This document shows positions 23,852 through 35,975 of a stretch of 64,000 nt of DNA, in pieces; positions within the stretch are counted from its first letter, which is position 1, and every line of letters starts with the position of its first letter. Origin of the DNA: Rhizophagus clarus. Taxonomy: Eukaryota > Glomeromycota > Glomeromycetes > Glomerales > Glomeraceae. The position numbers were made by a program, and so were the translations under genes. Below the pieces are notes generated by a model. It made no database searches. It had not been told where the DNA came from and saw only the letters and a program-made list of their open reading frames with translations. The stretch lies in NCBI GenBank assembly GCA_015698045.1, contig BLAL01000194.1:1674001-1738000 (forward strand), read 5' to 3'.

Positions 23852-25280
23852 CTAAAATGTTTTGACGATTAAGAAAAAAAAATTTAAAATTACGATTTAC
23901 TTATTTAAGCTATGATATTCAAAAAAAAGTTTACTTCATCATTTGACCTGTGCAAATCAAATTGAATTTCAAATCAAATTTGGAATCAAATCACAAATCT
24001 ATTTGAATGAATTTGATTTGAATTTGATTTGATTTGATTTGAATCGAATCAAATTTAAATCAAATCAAATCAAATTCAAATCAAATTTCAAATCAAATTT
24101 GAACGATTTGATTCAAATTCGAATTCAAACTTTTCGGATTCGATTTGATCAAATCAAATCCCGAATCTAACCGGATTTGGTCTAATTTGATTTGTGCGGA
24201 ACACTACATTGACCTCATGGTCAGAGAACTCCCTAGAATAGTAAGAAATATAAACTCAAATAATAATAATGTTATATTATTAAACTAATAACAAAATAGT
24301 AATTACCTATTTGTTCCTTGCATGTCTTTTACAAGCAATATAATTGCTTTGTTAAATTTGTTGCGGTAATCAGTGAACTTTTTACTGGCATCTTGCACCA
24401 GTTTTTTGGCCTCTTTTTTGAATGATGCAAGGTTGAATATTTTATAAACGAGTTGTTGTAGGATGGAACGTGGAGGGTGTCAACTTTTTAAAAATAAATA
24501 TTTTAATTCTTCGTCAAAAAGCCTATAATTGTCCTATTAATATATAATAATATAACGTTATTAATTGTTTCCTTATCTGAAATGGCACTATTAGCTAATT
24601 ATAAATTTTTTCATATGATATTATGTTATTGGTATTATCATAAGATGCAGTTTTTGAAACTCCAATATCTTGCGATTTCGCAGTAAGCATTTGGTTGGCT
24701 AAATTTAATATTTCTGGATTAGCGATTAACCAATTATAAATTTGTAGTTGGTTGGTCATCTCCTCAAATTGAGGAGGAATATCTTATATTACATTATAAG
24801 TAAAAAAAAAAAATCAGTATTCATTTATTGTACAGTAAACAGTAAAAGTGTAAAATTAATATATAAAAAAAAGGTTTACCATCTTGATCACTTTCACTTT
24901 CTTCATTTTTTTCTCTTTTTTCTTTCTCTCTTTCCATCCTATCTCTTTCTTTTCTCTCTTTTTCTTTTCTTTCCTTTTCTCTTTTGTCTCTTTCTCTACC
25001 TTCTCTTTCTAATTCATTTTCTCTTCTTTCCATTTCTCTTTCATCTCTTTCTCTACCTTCTCTTTCTAATTCATTTTCTCTTTTTCATTTTCTTTTCTTT
25101 CACTCTCCCTCCTCTCTATTTCTCTCTCTTCTTGTTGGAGAGCATTTTCACAAATTCTATTATGAAAAACTATTATGATAATATTAATACGTAATACTTC
25201 TTACATAAATAAAAACCAAGATATACCTTTTATTTGTTTGTTACGTTTGTTCATTTTTTTTAACATTATGAACTTGTTAA

Positions 25281-26100
25281 GATGATTGTAGGATATTATA
25301 TACAAGAAATATTCAGGGTCTAGAATTTTGATATTAAATCAACTATATGTACAGTTTCTAATTATATCGTGTCTTTATATTCAAAATTCCTATTTTTGAC
25401 TTTAAAAAATGGAGAGATCAAATTTAATTTCATATTTTGAATCATTACAGAAGTTAATTTTGTAATCTAATAGGATATATGCAGAAAATATTCAGGGACC
25501 AAGATTTCAATATTGAATCAATTATATGTACAGTTATACAGTTATCGTGTCTTCATATTCAAAATTCCTATTTTTGATTTTAAAAAATGGAGAGATCAAA
25601 CTTAATTTCATATTTTGGAAGTTAATTTCGTAATCTAATAGGATATATGTGAAAAATATTCAGGGTCCAAGATTTCAATATTGAATCAACTATATTATAT
25701 GCAGTTATATGGTTATCTAATCATATCATGTCTTCATGTTCAAAAATTCCTATTTTTGATTTATAAAAATGGAGAGATCAAACTTAATTTCATATTTTGG
25801 AAGTTAATTTCGTAATCTAATAGGATATATGTGAAAAATATTCAGGGTCCAAGATTTCAATATTGAATCAACTATATTATATGCAGTTATATGGTTATCT
25901 AATCATATCATGTCTTCATGTTCAAAAATTCCTATTTTTGATTTATAAAAATGGAGAGATCAAACTTAATTTCATATTGCATATTAAAGAAGCTAATTTC
26001 GTAATCTAAACAGATGACTGTAGGTTATATGCGGAAAATATTCAGAGACCAAGATTCCATCAATTTTTGTTTGACATTGAATTAACTACATTTTTATTTT
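25281..26100. repeat. About 180-bp tandem repeat, 4.5 copies
   Basis: Units share AAATATTCAGGGTCCAAGAT, TCAATATTGAATCAACTATA and AAATGGAGAGATCAAACTTA. The third and fourth copies are almost identical, so the array expanded recently. A degraded fifth copy runs to about 26100. Confidence 0.8.
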
Positions 26101-27530
26101 ATTTATATTAGTTTATTATGCGATAAAATCATAAAAATGAAAATACAATAAACAATAAAATTGCTATGTATTTTTAAATCAGTGTCAAGCTCTCCTCGCT
26201 GTATATAACAAGAATAAGTGATAATAGTAGATCATAGTCATTTGATCATATCGTATCTTCATATTCAAAATAGATTCTATTTTGATTAAAAAGTAAAGCA
26301 ATCAACTTGATTATGTCATCATTGTTGGTAACAGGGTTCAGATAACATTAACTGAAATATCTGAATTTGTGCAGATTACAATATTAACTGAATACGTGAA
26401 TATCCAGTCCTCTAAATTAAATACCGCTATAACATAAATAATTTAATTTATATTAATTAGTCTTTAACATTAGCGTATCATAATAAATGATTTTTTTTTT
26501 ATTTGTGAAATTGGTAAGAAATGATTTAGTGCAACAATTTGCAGAGGATGGATATATATGTAACTACAGGGGGAAAGTCCTCTGCTAATCATTATTCTGC
26601 TAATGAAAATCAAAAATCATGTAAATTTTTATAATTAAAAGAAATCAACAAAATTTCTTTTTACTAGTAATTGCATGTAATAGAGTAGTTAGCATAATAC
26701 CAGGTTTCAGGTTCGATTACTATGCTACCTTATAGCAATTATTCTTGTAGATTTTAACAGGTGAAAATTTCCCCATATCCTATCAGGCAGGCGAAAATTT
26801 TCCAGTTAAACTTTTACAAATACTTTTTTTTATTATTATTTATTAGTAGGAAAATATATTTAAACATTATATGTACAAGATAACTAAATGTAAAATATTA
26901 TTTATTAAATTTATAAATAGTTTTCAAAAAAGTAAACCTTTTACTTAAAAATGAAATTATTCATTAATTATAAAATGAAATCTATTAAAAAATTATTTAA
27001 TATCTAAAAAATTACTGACTTGATTATATTAAAGTGCTCATCTATACTTTTAAAAGATGACGATGATGAAGGTGATAGCTATAGTGTAGACGATGATGAA
27101 TGTGCTAAATATAAATAAAGCTTTAATTTAAGTTTATGTATCTCTTCTTCCTGGCTTGAAATTTGCTCTGAAAAAATATCGATCCACTTTAATAAATATA
27201 CGTTCTCCTGCTCAATTTTGTTGTTTAATTTGGCAATTATTTGTTCTGCAGCTGTCTCAACAGCTTTTGAAATTCTTGGTACATTATCTGGAGATTAGAA
27301 ATTTCAATTTCTTTTTGTTGAAATTTCTTCTTTTGTCATTTTTTTTTCTCTACGTTAGGCCGCTTTCCTAGAATATTATATAAAGAAAAAATATTTTTTT
27401 TTTATCGAAAAAATAGATGCAATTTTTAATTTATTATGGAGGTTCAATAATTTTGGAAATCTATTATTAAAATTAGTTTAATACAAGTGTAAAATTATTT
27501 TAGTCTTATCCAATAAACTTCACAAACCAT
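26101..27530. other. AT-rich spacer, no gene recognised
   Basis: Holds scattered short open frames and an isolated B-box-like GGTTCGATTAC at about 26710 without a foldable tRNA. A small acidic stretch near 27060-27110 and a frame at 27156-27371 have no support as genes. Confidence 0.3.
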
Positions 27531-28405
27531 GATTTTTTTTATTAATTAATTATTATAAGAACAGTAATGCCATCCTTTAAAAAAATTTCTCGTGATTTGA
27601 ACTTTGTAACTGTGACTTTTTTTTTATTAATTAATTATCATAAATACGGCATTCGAATGCCATCCTTTAAAAAAATTTCTTGTGATTTGAACTTTGTGAC
27701 TGTGACTTTTTTTTATTAATTAATTATCATAAGAAAAGCATTTGAATACCATTCTTTAAAAAAATTTCTCATGATTTGAACTTTGTGACTATGACTTTTT
27801 TTTATTAATTAATTATCATAAGAACGGCATTTGAATACCATCCTTTAAAAAAATTTCTCGTGATTTAAACTTTATGACTGTGACTTTTTTTTATTAATTA
27901 ATTATCATAAGAAAAGCATTCAAATGCCATCCTTTAAAAAAATTTCTTGTGATTTGAACATTGTGACCATGACTTTTTTTTTTATTAATTAATTATCATA
28001 AGAAAGGCATTCGAATGCCATCCTTTAAAAAAATTTCTTGTGATTTGAACATTGTGACCATGACTTTTTTTTTTATTAATTAATTATCATAAGAAAGGCA
28101 TTCGAATGCCATTCTTTAAAAAAATTTCTTGTGATTTAAACTTTGTGATTGTGACTTTTTTTTTATTAATTAATTATCATAAGAACGGCATTCGAATGTC
28201 ATCCTTTAAAAAAATTTTTCGTGATTTGAACTTTGTGACTGTGACTTTTTTTTTATTAATTAATTATCATAAGAAAGGCATTTGAATACCATTCTTTAAA
28301 AAAATTTCTCGTGATTTTAACTTTGTGACTGTGACTTTTTTTTTTATTAATTAATTATCATAAGAAAAGCATTTGAATGCCATTCTTTAAAAAATTTCTC
28401 ATAAT
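27531..28405. repeat. About 91-bp tandem array with a palindromic core, 10 copies
   Basis: Each unit has TTTTATTAATTAATTATCAT, a palindrome best preserved as GGCATTCGAATGCC, then CCTTTAAAAAAATTTCTTGT and GATTTGAACTTTGTGAC. The differences are mostly CG to CA/TG. Confidence 0.85.
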
Positions 28406-28500
28406 TCCTATCCAATAAACTTCATAGTGAATAACAATTGTTCTAGTTAGAATGATATATTTTTTTGATTCTTATTTAGCAAGAAAAATTTAAATTTTTT

Positions 28501-29352
28501 TGTGTAAACTAAATTAACCAATTACAATTTTGATATTTATATTATTACTACATCAGAATCATTTCAACTTTATAATGAATTTCTCATTGTTATATTTGTG
28601 ATTCTAGAGGCATCTTAGTCTTAAAATTTAAATTATATTTTAAGTGTGTCAAATGATTAATTATGTGCTGTGCCTGCATAAAAAAATTTTTCAGTTATTT
28701 TACATCATTTAAAAATATCTTATTATTTTAATTATATGCATAATGCTATGTGCTAAATAACAATGAAGATCTGCAATTAATTAGATTGACAACAAAAATC
28801 TGATCGCTATTATAGTATATATTTTTAAATTTAGGATTATATGACTTGGGCTAATTCCTCGATGAAAGCACATATTATTTAATTAAATGGTTTAAATTTT
28901 TTTATTATTGATTGTGTAAACTGAATTAACCAATTACAATTTTGATATTTATATTATTACTACATCAGAATCATTCCAACTTTATAATGAATTTTCCATT
29001 GTTATATTCGTGATTCTAGAGGCGTCTTAGTCTTAAAAATTTTAAGTGCGTCAAATAATTAATTATGTGCTGTGTCTACGTAAAAAAATTTTTCAGTTTA
29101 TTTACGTCATTTAAAAATATCTAATTATATGCGTAATATTTAAAAAAATGTGCATTATAATGCTGATCAGATTTTTGTTGTCTAACAATCAACATCTAAT
29201 TGATTGCAGATCTTCAAATATTATAATGTGTCAGCCTTCCACGTCACTTAAAAAATATCATTATTTTAATTACTCACGTAATTATAGCATTAAGATTACA
29301 TGATTTTGACTAATTCCTCGATAAAAGCACATATTATTTAATCGAATGGTGT
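28501..29352. repeat. Direct duplication of about 400 bp
   Basis: 28501-28893 and 28912-29352 share ordered blocks, for example AACCAATTACAATTTTGATA, TGATTCTAGAGGC and CTAATTCCTCGAT. The second copy keeps more CG dinucleotides. The pair sits immediately upstream of the gene at 29475. Confidence 0.8.
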
Positions 29353-29474
29353 TTATCATATAGTACAATTAAAAAATATATATATAAAAAGAGATAAAAT
29401 TCCTTTTCAAAAAAATCAGAAAAATCATCATAATAAATAATCAAGAAATTTGTCTGATTTTGTAAATTTTTAAA

Positions 29475-31265
29475 ATGTCCCAACCTTCGCCATCATTTCA
29501 TCCTAAAGATAAATCCAATTCAGAAAATAAGACCAACTCAGAAAATGATTCACCTTCTGAATTGGACCAAAGGTTTAGTTTCAAAATCTCCTGGAAAAGG
29601 ATCAAACATAAATATTCCTCATATATAATTCCATTAGAAAATTCTCTGTCCTTAGAAAATGATAACAAATTGTGATGACAGGTCCGTTAGATGAACAAAT
29701 TGTGATGGCAGGTCTGTCAGATGAACAAATTGTGATAGTAGGTTCGTCAGGCGAATAAATTGTGATGACAGGTATATCGAGAAAAAGAAGGACGAAAAGC
29801 CTATTGAAAGTAAAGAAGCAAAAAAAGTCAAATTAATCTCAGTAGAAAACTTGAAAGAAAAAGGTAAAATATATATATTATTATATACATATACTATTAT
29901 AATAGCTGTAGAATTATACATTATATAAAAAATCTGACTTTTTTTATGAGAATCTGTTATTAATTATCGCATTACAAATTTATTTTTATTTAAGACACAA
30001 TCAAAATTCTTTCGGAAGATCATTATGAAGTTCAGCAATTTCTAGAAAATATTCCCACAAATACTTTGAAAGACGGGTTGGTTGCTCTAAAAAGCATGAA
30101 TGGCAGCAATTGTAAAAAAATAATTTTGAATATAGATGAACAAAAATAGACTGCAGTACTTCCGCCAGGTTCACTAGATATAAAACCGACATTTTACATT
30201 GTTGAGCAACATTTTATAGAAACAGAAAAGAGCAGGTTTTTAGATAACTCCTATATACTTTGGCAATTATCTGCTGAAGATAATAGCAATAATAATACAA
30301 CAATAGGAATCAATCTTTTATATAAAGAAAAGGCAGCTAATAATAAAAATCTTAAGGAAGATATATTAGCCATTGCATGGCTAATATATCATTTAAGAAC
30401 AGTCTAAGATCATCTGCCAATAAACCTTCTGATGATGCAACCTAATTACGATAACAAAAAATATATACAGAATCTACAGGAATATTATGATAATTATTTG
30501 GAAAAGGGAATGGAGTTTGATGGCTCCAAAATAAAAGGTGCTATTTTCCTAACTAAAAACATTAATGACGATCATAATTCAAGAATTAATTTTCCAGATA
30601 AAGTAGACAATAGTAATATGTCTTTATTAATAGAGAATATGCTTACAATATTGGATGAAATAAAATCAGAAGATGAAACTTCTGAATTATCAAGAAAAAG
30701 AAACATTAAGAGATACTTGTATTTTCATGAGTTATATAAGAAAACATTAAAAGCAGTCGCTTTTAAGCCAAAATCATTTAGCGAAACAAATGCTTCAAAA
30801 GTTAAAGATATATTAGAAAACTTTCTTAAGAAAGCTGAAAAAAAACTGACGCAAAGACAATGGAGAAGCTACAGAACTTCAGTTGAAAGAATAAACAAGT
30901 TGTGGAATATATGCAATAAAAGTTTTGTAATATTCAATCTTGTAACCAGTCTCACATCCAATTTATTTGAACAATTACCAAGTAGGAAAAGTGCAGAACG
31001 ATGGTTTATAATAATCAAAAAAGGAATCTATTATACTCAGCAGAAGTATAGAGGTATTCAAAAGCAACAGCAGGAGCAGAAGGAAGTTACTGATAATAAC
31101 GGTGACAATAGTAGTAATAATAGTGGAAATGAAGGACAGGGAAGTGGAAAGGGAAGGGAAAGCAAAAAATGGGGAAGTGGAAGGAGAAGGGGACGGGGAA
31201 GAGGAAAAGGAAGAGGAAGAGGGAATAAAACTGGTAATAGTAAAGGAAAGGAAAAAGCAGTCTAA
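29475..31265 (+). pseudogene. Unrecognised gene with RG-rich basic tail, decayed
   Basis: Starts MSQPSPSFHPKD at 29475. After about 65 codons come three imperfect 30-nt repeats (29674-29765, based on GATGAACAAATTGT), then a Lys/Glu-rich piece (DRYIEKKKDEKP) and a GTAAAA donor near 29863. Coding resumes near 29997 (ILSEDHYEVQQFLENIP) and runs to 31265 with stops at about 30147 (TAG) and 30405 (TAA), both one transition from a sense codon. The final 277 codons are open: an alpha-helical body (ELYKKTLKAVAFKPKSF, KLTQRQWRSYRTSVERINKL) and a Gly/Arg/Lys tail (RRRGRGRGKGRGRG) suited to nucleic-acid binding. I do not recognise the family; no transposase or enzyme motif is visible. Confidence 0.5.
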
Positions 31266-32220
31266 AGAGATAAATATCTTTTTTATTATTATAATTAATC
31301 CAGAACATGTTATTTTTTTTTTATTTTCTTAGTCAGCAACTTTTAGTTTTATAAAATAATAATACAATAATAATAAATCGAAAAATTTATTAAATTTTTA
31401 TTGAAAAAATATATAAATAATTCATATTTACCACCTCATTCCTCTTAAGAGACTATATATTAATTTGATTGCAACTTTTGTATTAAATAGATTTTTAAAT
31501 ACGTACAATTCGATCATAAGTAAATAGAGAAATAAATAAACTATTAAAACTCAAAATGTATGCAGAACTTTTAATAATAAATATAAGATCTATAAAGTAT
31601 TATATTATAAACACTTAAAATATTTATAGTAAAGTTTAAAGATACTAAAGGATTCTATAATTTAATAGATTCCTTAAGAACCTTTAAACATTTTATCTTT
31701 AAGGAATTTTTATAAATTGAATTAGGTATTAACTATATAAGAACTTTATTTTAAACATTATTTAATTTTAATCAAATTTAAAGTCGATCTCATGGGATTT
31801 ATAAAAATCAATCTGTACTGAACATTGATATTTTCGCATTGCATATAATAAAAGATTTTCTTTTTTTACTATACTATGCTGCATAATGTTGTAACAAATA
31901 AAATATTGATTTACAATAAAGTAATCCATTTATTGTGAGTCAGACATCATATAGATGCCACAGATAAATCACGCATCGCACAATTCAAAATTATTTATAT
32001 GAAGTAATCTAGATATGACTTTTTTTATTCGAGATTAAATTTTTTTTATATACGCATATAAGTACATTTTTTTACACTTTTTACTACAGTATACTCATAT
32101 AAGAATATTTTTTATTAATAATTTGAAATCTTTTGTTTCTTTTCCATTTAATATACTAATGAGAAATAATTTTTTTTTATGAATATTCTCAAATAATAAA
32201 TCATTCAAATAAAATCTCAA
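31266..32220. other. AT-rich intergenic spacer
   Basis: No coding or repeat structure found between the RG-tailed gene and the SNF2 gene. Confidence 0.5.
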
Positions 32221-32283
32221 ATGTCTACCGATAATAATAATACAGGACTACCAAAATTTAGAATTAAAAGAGTTAACAATGAA

Positions 32284-32314
<31 letters not shown>

Positions 32315-32879
32315 CATTAAATACTCTTAAAAAATTTTATAAAAATAACAAAAGCAGTTCAGTTGTTAGACTACCAAAATTACAAGTTATTCCTAAAGAC
32401 TTTGAAATTGCAAAAAAAGTGAATTTGGTATCATAATCAGAAACTGAATTTCTAGTAAATCTCCTAGAAGCATCACAACTAGAAACATTAATTACAAAAT
32501 TACTTCTGTATCAGAAGCAAGATCTTGGTAGGATGTTATCAAATGAACACCCTAAAGAGCCAACTATTGATGAGAAAGTTCAATTCTGGATTCAAAAGAA
32601 GGATCAAATGAAAAAAATACTCTACTTTAATACATTAGCAAAGTTTGCAACATTAACACGCCCTAATCTTACCAGAGGTGGAATACTCGCTGATGATATG
32701 GGTCTTGATAAAATGATACAAATGATTGCTTTGATAGCTTTCAAACCTGCGATCAATTTAGATTCCACATATTCTAAAACTACTCTAATTCATCAGGAAA
32801 TTTTATAGGGCGAAAAATTGCGTAAGTTTACGATTTTGTAAGTTTACGAAAGTTTATGGCATAATATTTCAAAAAATTT

Positions 32880-33400
32880 TAAAATATTACATAAGTTTAT
32901 AATTTCGTAAGATTTATGTGATATTACGGTCAAAATATTACGCAAGTTTTCAATATCGTAAGATTTACACAATATTACGGTCAAAATATTACGCAAGTTT
33001 TCAATATCGTAAGATTTACGCAATATTACGGTCAAAATATTTCAAAAATTTACGAGACTGTAAACCTGCGTAATATTACGGTTGAAATATTTCGAAAATT
33101 TACGAAACTGTAAACCTGCGTAATATTACGGTCAAAATATTTTGCAAATTTATGAAACTGTAAACCTGCGTAATATTACGGTTGAAATATTTCGAAAATT
33201 TACGAGATTGTAAACCTGCGTAATATTACGGTTGAAATATTTCGAAAATTTACGAGACTGTAAACCTGCGTAATATTACGGTTGAAATATTTCAAAAATT
33301 TACGAGACTGTAAACCTGCGTAATATTACGGTTAAAATATTTCAAAAATTTACGAGACTGTAAACCTGCGTAATATTACGGTTAAAATATTTCGAAAATT
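32880..33400. repeat. About 55-bp subterminal tandem repeats of copy 1
   Basis: About ten units of the type CTGTAAACCTGCGTAATATT followed by ACGGTTGAAATATTTCGAAA. The same units, fewer in number, form the left end of copy 2 (39610-40030), and a CG-depleted version lies at 58694-59990. Confidence 0.85.
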
Positions 33401-33794
33401 TAATATTACTATTCGATCGTTAAAGCTGCGTATGCAGTAGAACGTATACAAGGGACATGTGATACTATTGAATAATCAAAAATAATATAAACACCTTTTC
33501 TTTTATATAAACACCTTTTTTTTAAGTTTGGGAAAACAAATTTATTTTTATTTACGAATTTTTTATCATTTACAATTTTTATGTTAAAATTAAAGTAAAT
33601 TCTAATTTTTATTATAACTTAATAAAAAAATACACATTTGATACTTGTTCGCTACTATTTTATAAAATAGTACCCAGGCTGTACGGCATGGACGTCAGTA
33701 TCAGTCACAGCCCAAAAAAAATGTGAGTCTCCAGCCGATATTTGGTATGGACTGGGCCTAGCTACTCACTTAATAAATAAAAAAATAAAAATAA

Positions 33795-34419
33795 TTATCT
33801 TCTACGATACGTAGGTAAGTTTCTCCTTCTCCTACGATCATCATGCGTGACTAAAATTGATCAAATTTATCAAATTTAAAACATGAACGTAAATATTAAT
33901 TATAAATTTTATTATAGTATAATTACCCGGCCTCTCCCAAAATCTCGTTCTAAATTCGCGATAATATCTTTGGCCGGTACGCGTTCACAGCCGCCGCCCA
34001 GGGTTACCATTACGATAAAGGACATAGTTCTAAATATCGAAATCAGTTTGAATATTCGATAAATACATTTAATTTATATGAATGTAATTTTATTTATTTA
34101 CTTACATGGTAATCCCTGATGAGGTTCCTCCACTTTTGGCTGCACTGTTGCCCAGAAACTCTCGTCCAAAATATTCTATTTATTCTGATTCAATTAAATG
34201 GATTGGTTAATTTAAATTTAAATTCTTTCTTAAAGAAATTATAGATATTAGTCATATGAACCTATTGGCAACAGAGTCCCAAAAATCATAGCGGCTTCTA
34301 CTATTAATATTGTAGTAGGCGCGGTTTCTGTCTCAGCGTATGTCAACAAGTTCATCCATCATAGCCCAGTTCCAATGAACGTTATAGTGAGAATGACGTG
34401 AACGTGTGTGGCGAGGCAT
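33795..34419 (-). pseudogene. Element-borne Myb/SANT-like gene, copy 1 (two nonsense codons)
   Basis: Exons 34419-34262, 34175-34106, 34029-33927 and 33850-33795 make 387 nt, 129 codons with the stop, in one phase through three GT-AG introns. The product starts MPRHTRSRHSHYNVHWNW, then RSRYDFWDSVANR, GQQCSQKWRNLIRDYH, YYREFRTRFWERP and an Arg-rich end (RRRRRNLPTYRRR). These blocks and the last two intron positions match the gene at 3-558. DNA binding, perhaps to the element's own ends, is inference. Codon 29 is TGA where copy 2 has CGA, and one exon-3 codon is TGA where copy 2 has TGG, so this copy cannot make the full protein. Confidence 0.75.
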
Positions 34420-35261
34420 TATTAGTTTAGATTTGATTTTTATAATTTGATTTTGGGATGAGTAAAAATTTGAAAGAAAGTCGTAAAATGTCACTTTAAA
34501 TAAAATTTGAACAATACCTCTTTGGTTTGATTTTATTTCTCGTTTCAATTAAAATTTAATTTATTACACTTTTCATCATTAAACATATTAATTAAATCAT
34601 GTACATGTTTAATTGTTTTAAATATAAATATCAATATATCATATTTAAAAATAAAACAATTTATTATTAGCACATTCTATTGAATTTTAAATATTTCGCA
34701 TACATTTCTTAAAAAAATTAATTTTTTTTAATCAATTTAATTAAAAATAATTATATTCTGATTAAATATTTTGCATACATTTCTTAAAAAAATCATAAAA
34801 AAAATCTTGTACATCGTACATGCAATTACTAAATATCATCCCCTTGTGATAAATAAAAAATTACGCAACACAAATTCAACACAAATTCAACACAAATTTA
34901 ACAAATTTAACGAAATTTGGCCAAAATTAATAATTTTTTACCAGAATTATCAACACAAATTGAACTCAAATTGAACACAAGTTTCAGTCACGATTTATTT
35001 ATGTCACGCCCGCGTTGTTGATAATTAATCTGCATGATATGATTGTGCATACAGTATCATATTTTCTGGCCAATCAAAATTAGGCTGATCCTTGCATGTG
35101 ATTTAATCTGCACGCGTTTTTTGTCCTATTTATTTTTTGTCTCTTTATTTCTTTATTTTTTTGTTCAATATTTTTCTCTTCTTTTTATTATTTCTTTATC
35201 CTTTTGTTCAATATTTTTTAATTATATACAGAATATTTACATATATTTCATAATTTATTGC

Positions 35262-35975
35262 TTTGCAGGTATAGAAATATTTGTTTATTAATAATAATTA
35301 TTTCATTATTTTTTACTTCTTTTTTACTTTGTATCGTAATACTGACAATAATATACATGTTTCCTTTATTTCTTTTTACTTGTACTTTAATACTAACGAT
35401 CGATACTAATAATACTAATTATGTTTTTTTTACTTCTTTTACTTAATACTAACAACATGTTTATTTTTTATTTTGTCTCCCCTTTCTTTTATTTTTAGTT
35501 TATTCTTTGCAGGTATAGAAATATTTGTTTATTAATACTAATTATTTTCGTTTTCTTTTTACCTCTGTTACTTTGTGTCGTAATACTAACAATAATATCC
35601 ATATTTCCTTTATTCCTTTTTACTTTTACTTCAATACTAACGATACTAACAATACTAATTATGTTTTTTTTACTCCTTTTACTTAATACCAACAATATAT
35701 TTATTTTTCCTCTTTCTTTTATTTTTAGTTTATTCTTTGCAGGTATAGAAATATTTGTTTATTAATACTAATTGTTTTAATACTAACGCGTTTTTTACTC
35801 TAATTGTTACTTTATATCGTAATACTAACAATACTATCTACGTTTCCTTTTTTTCTTTTACTTGTACTTTAATACTAACGATAATATCCATGTTTCTACT
35901 GTTTCTTTAACTCTTTTTACTCTAATATTAACAACACTAACAATACTAACAATATTTCTTTTATCTTTATATCTA
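35262..35975 (+). repeat. About 235-bp T-rich tandem repeats with acceptor-donor junctions
   Basis: Three units begin near 35262, 35506 and 35741, each with TTTGCAGGTATAGAAATATT. The join of CAG to GTATAG puts a 3' splice site directly against a 5' splice site. Copy 2 repeats this at about 41890, 42136 and 42367. Confidence 0.7.

Larger units (their letters stand above)
19391..24206 (+). mobile_element. Complete hAT transposon, 4.8 kb
   Basis: Inverted termini TAGTGTTCCGCA (19391) and TGCGGAACACTA (ending 24206) are perfect. They are flanked by the perfect 8-bp target duplication CATTGACC at 19383-19390 and 24207-24214. Both ends have several hundred bases of ATTTGATTTG-type subterminal repeats (to about 19680, and from about 23945). 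The element carries an intact seven-exon transposase gene on the plus strand and, between that gene and the right end, a minus-strand array of microexon-like units (22946-23851). Perfect duplications and an open transposase argue for recent insertion. Confidence 0.96.
19147..25254 (-). pseudogene. Unrecognised multi-exon gene, disrupted by hAT insertion
   Basis: Minus strand. Exon 1 is 25254-25227 (MNKRNKQIK), exon 2 is 25169-24880 (an Arg/Glu-rich charged coil that shifts frame near 25080), and exon 3 starts at 24782 (DIPPQFEEMTNQLQIYNWLI). A further exon at about 24530-24305 reads LFDEELKYLFLKS, a TGA, then HPPRSILQQLVYKIFNLASF and FTDYRNKFNKAIILLVKDM. The last visible exon starts at 24232 (EFSDHEVNEY), is cut by the hAT element and resumes at 19390 (YISEEVVVKK), ending at a GT donor at 19147-19146. 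Two stops replace codons inside otherwise well-preserved helical sequence. The pattern might suit a BEN-like or other DNA-associated adaptor, but I do not recognise the family. Confidence 0.45.

Noticed and set aside
26680-26735. tRNA-like B box (GGTTCGATTAC) followed by a CTATGCTACC tail
   Set aside because: No 5' acceptor strand, no A box at the right distance and the T stem does not pair; at most a decayed tRNA-derived fragment.
27531-28405. CRISPR-like regular array
   Set aside because: The whole 91-bp unit repeats, with no variable spacers; ordinary satellite in a eukaryotic context.
35043-35446. Hydrophobic ORFs in the 3.7-kb element, repeated at 41672-42075
   Set aside because: T-rich tandem repeat DNA; conserved only because the element copies are near identical, and the predicted proteins show no domain.
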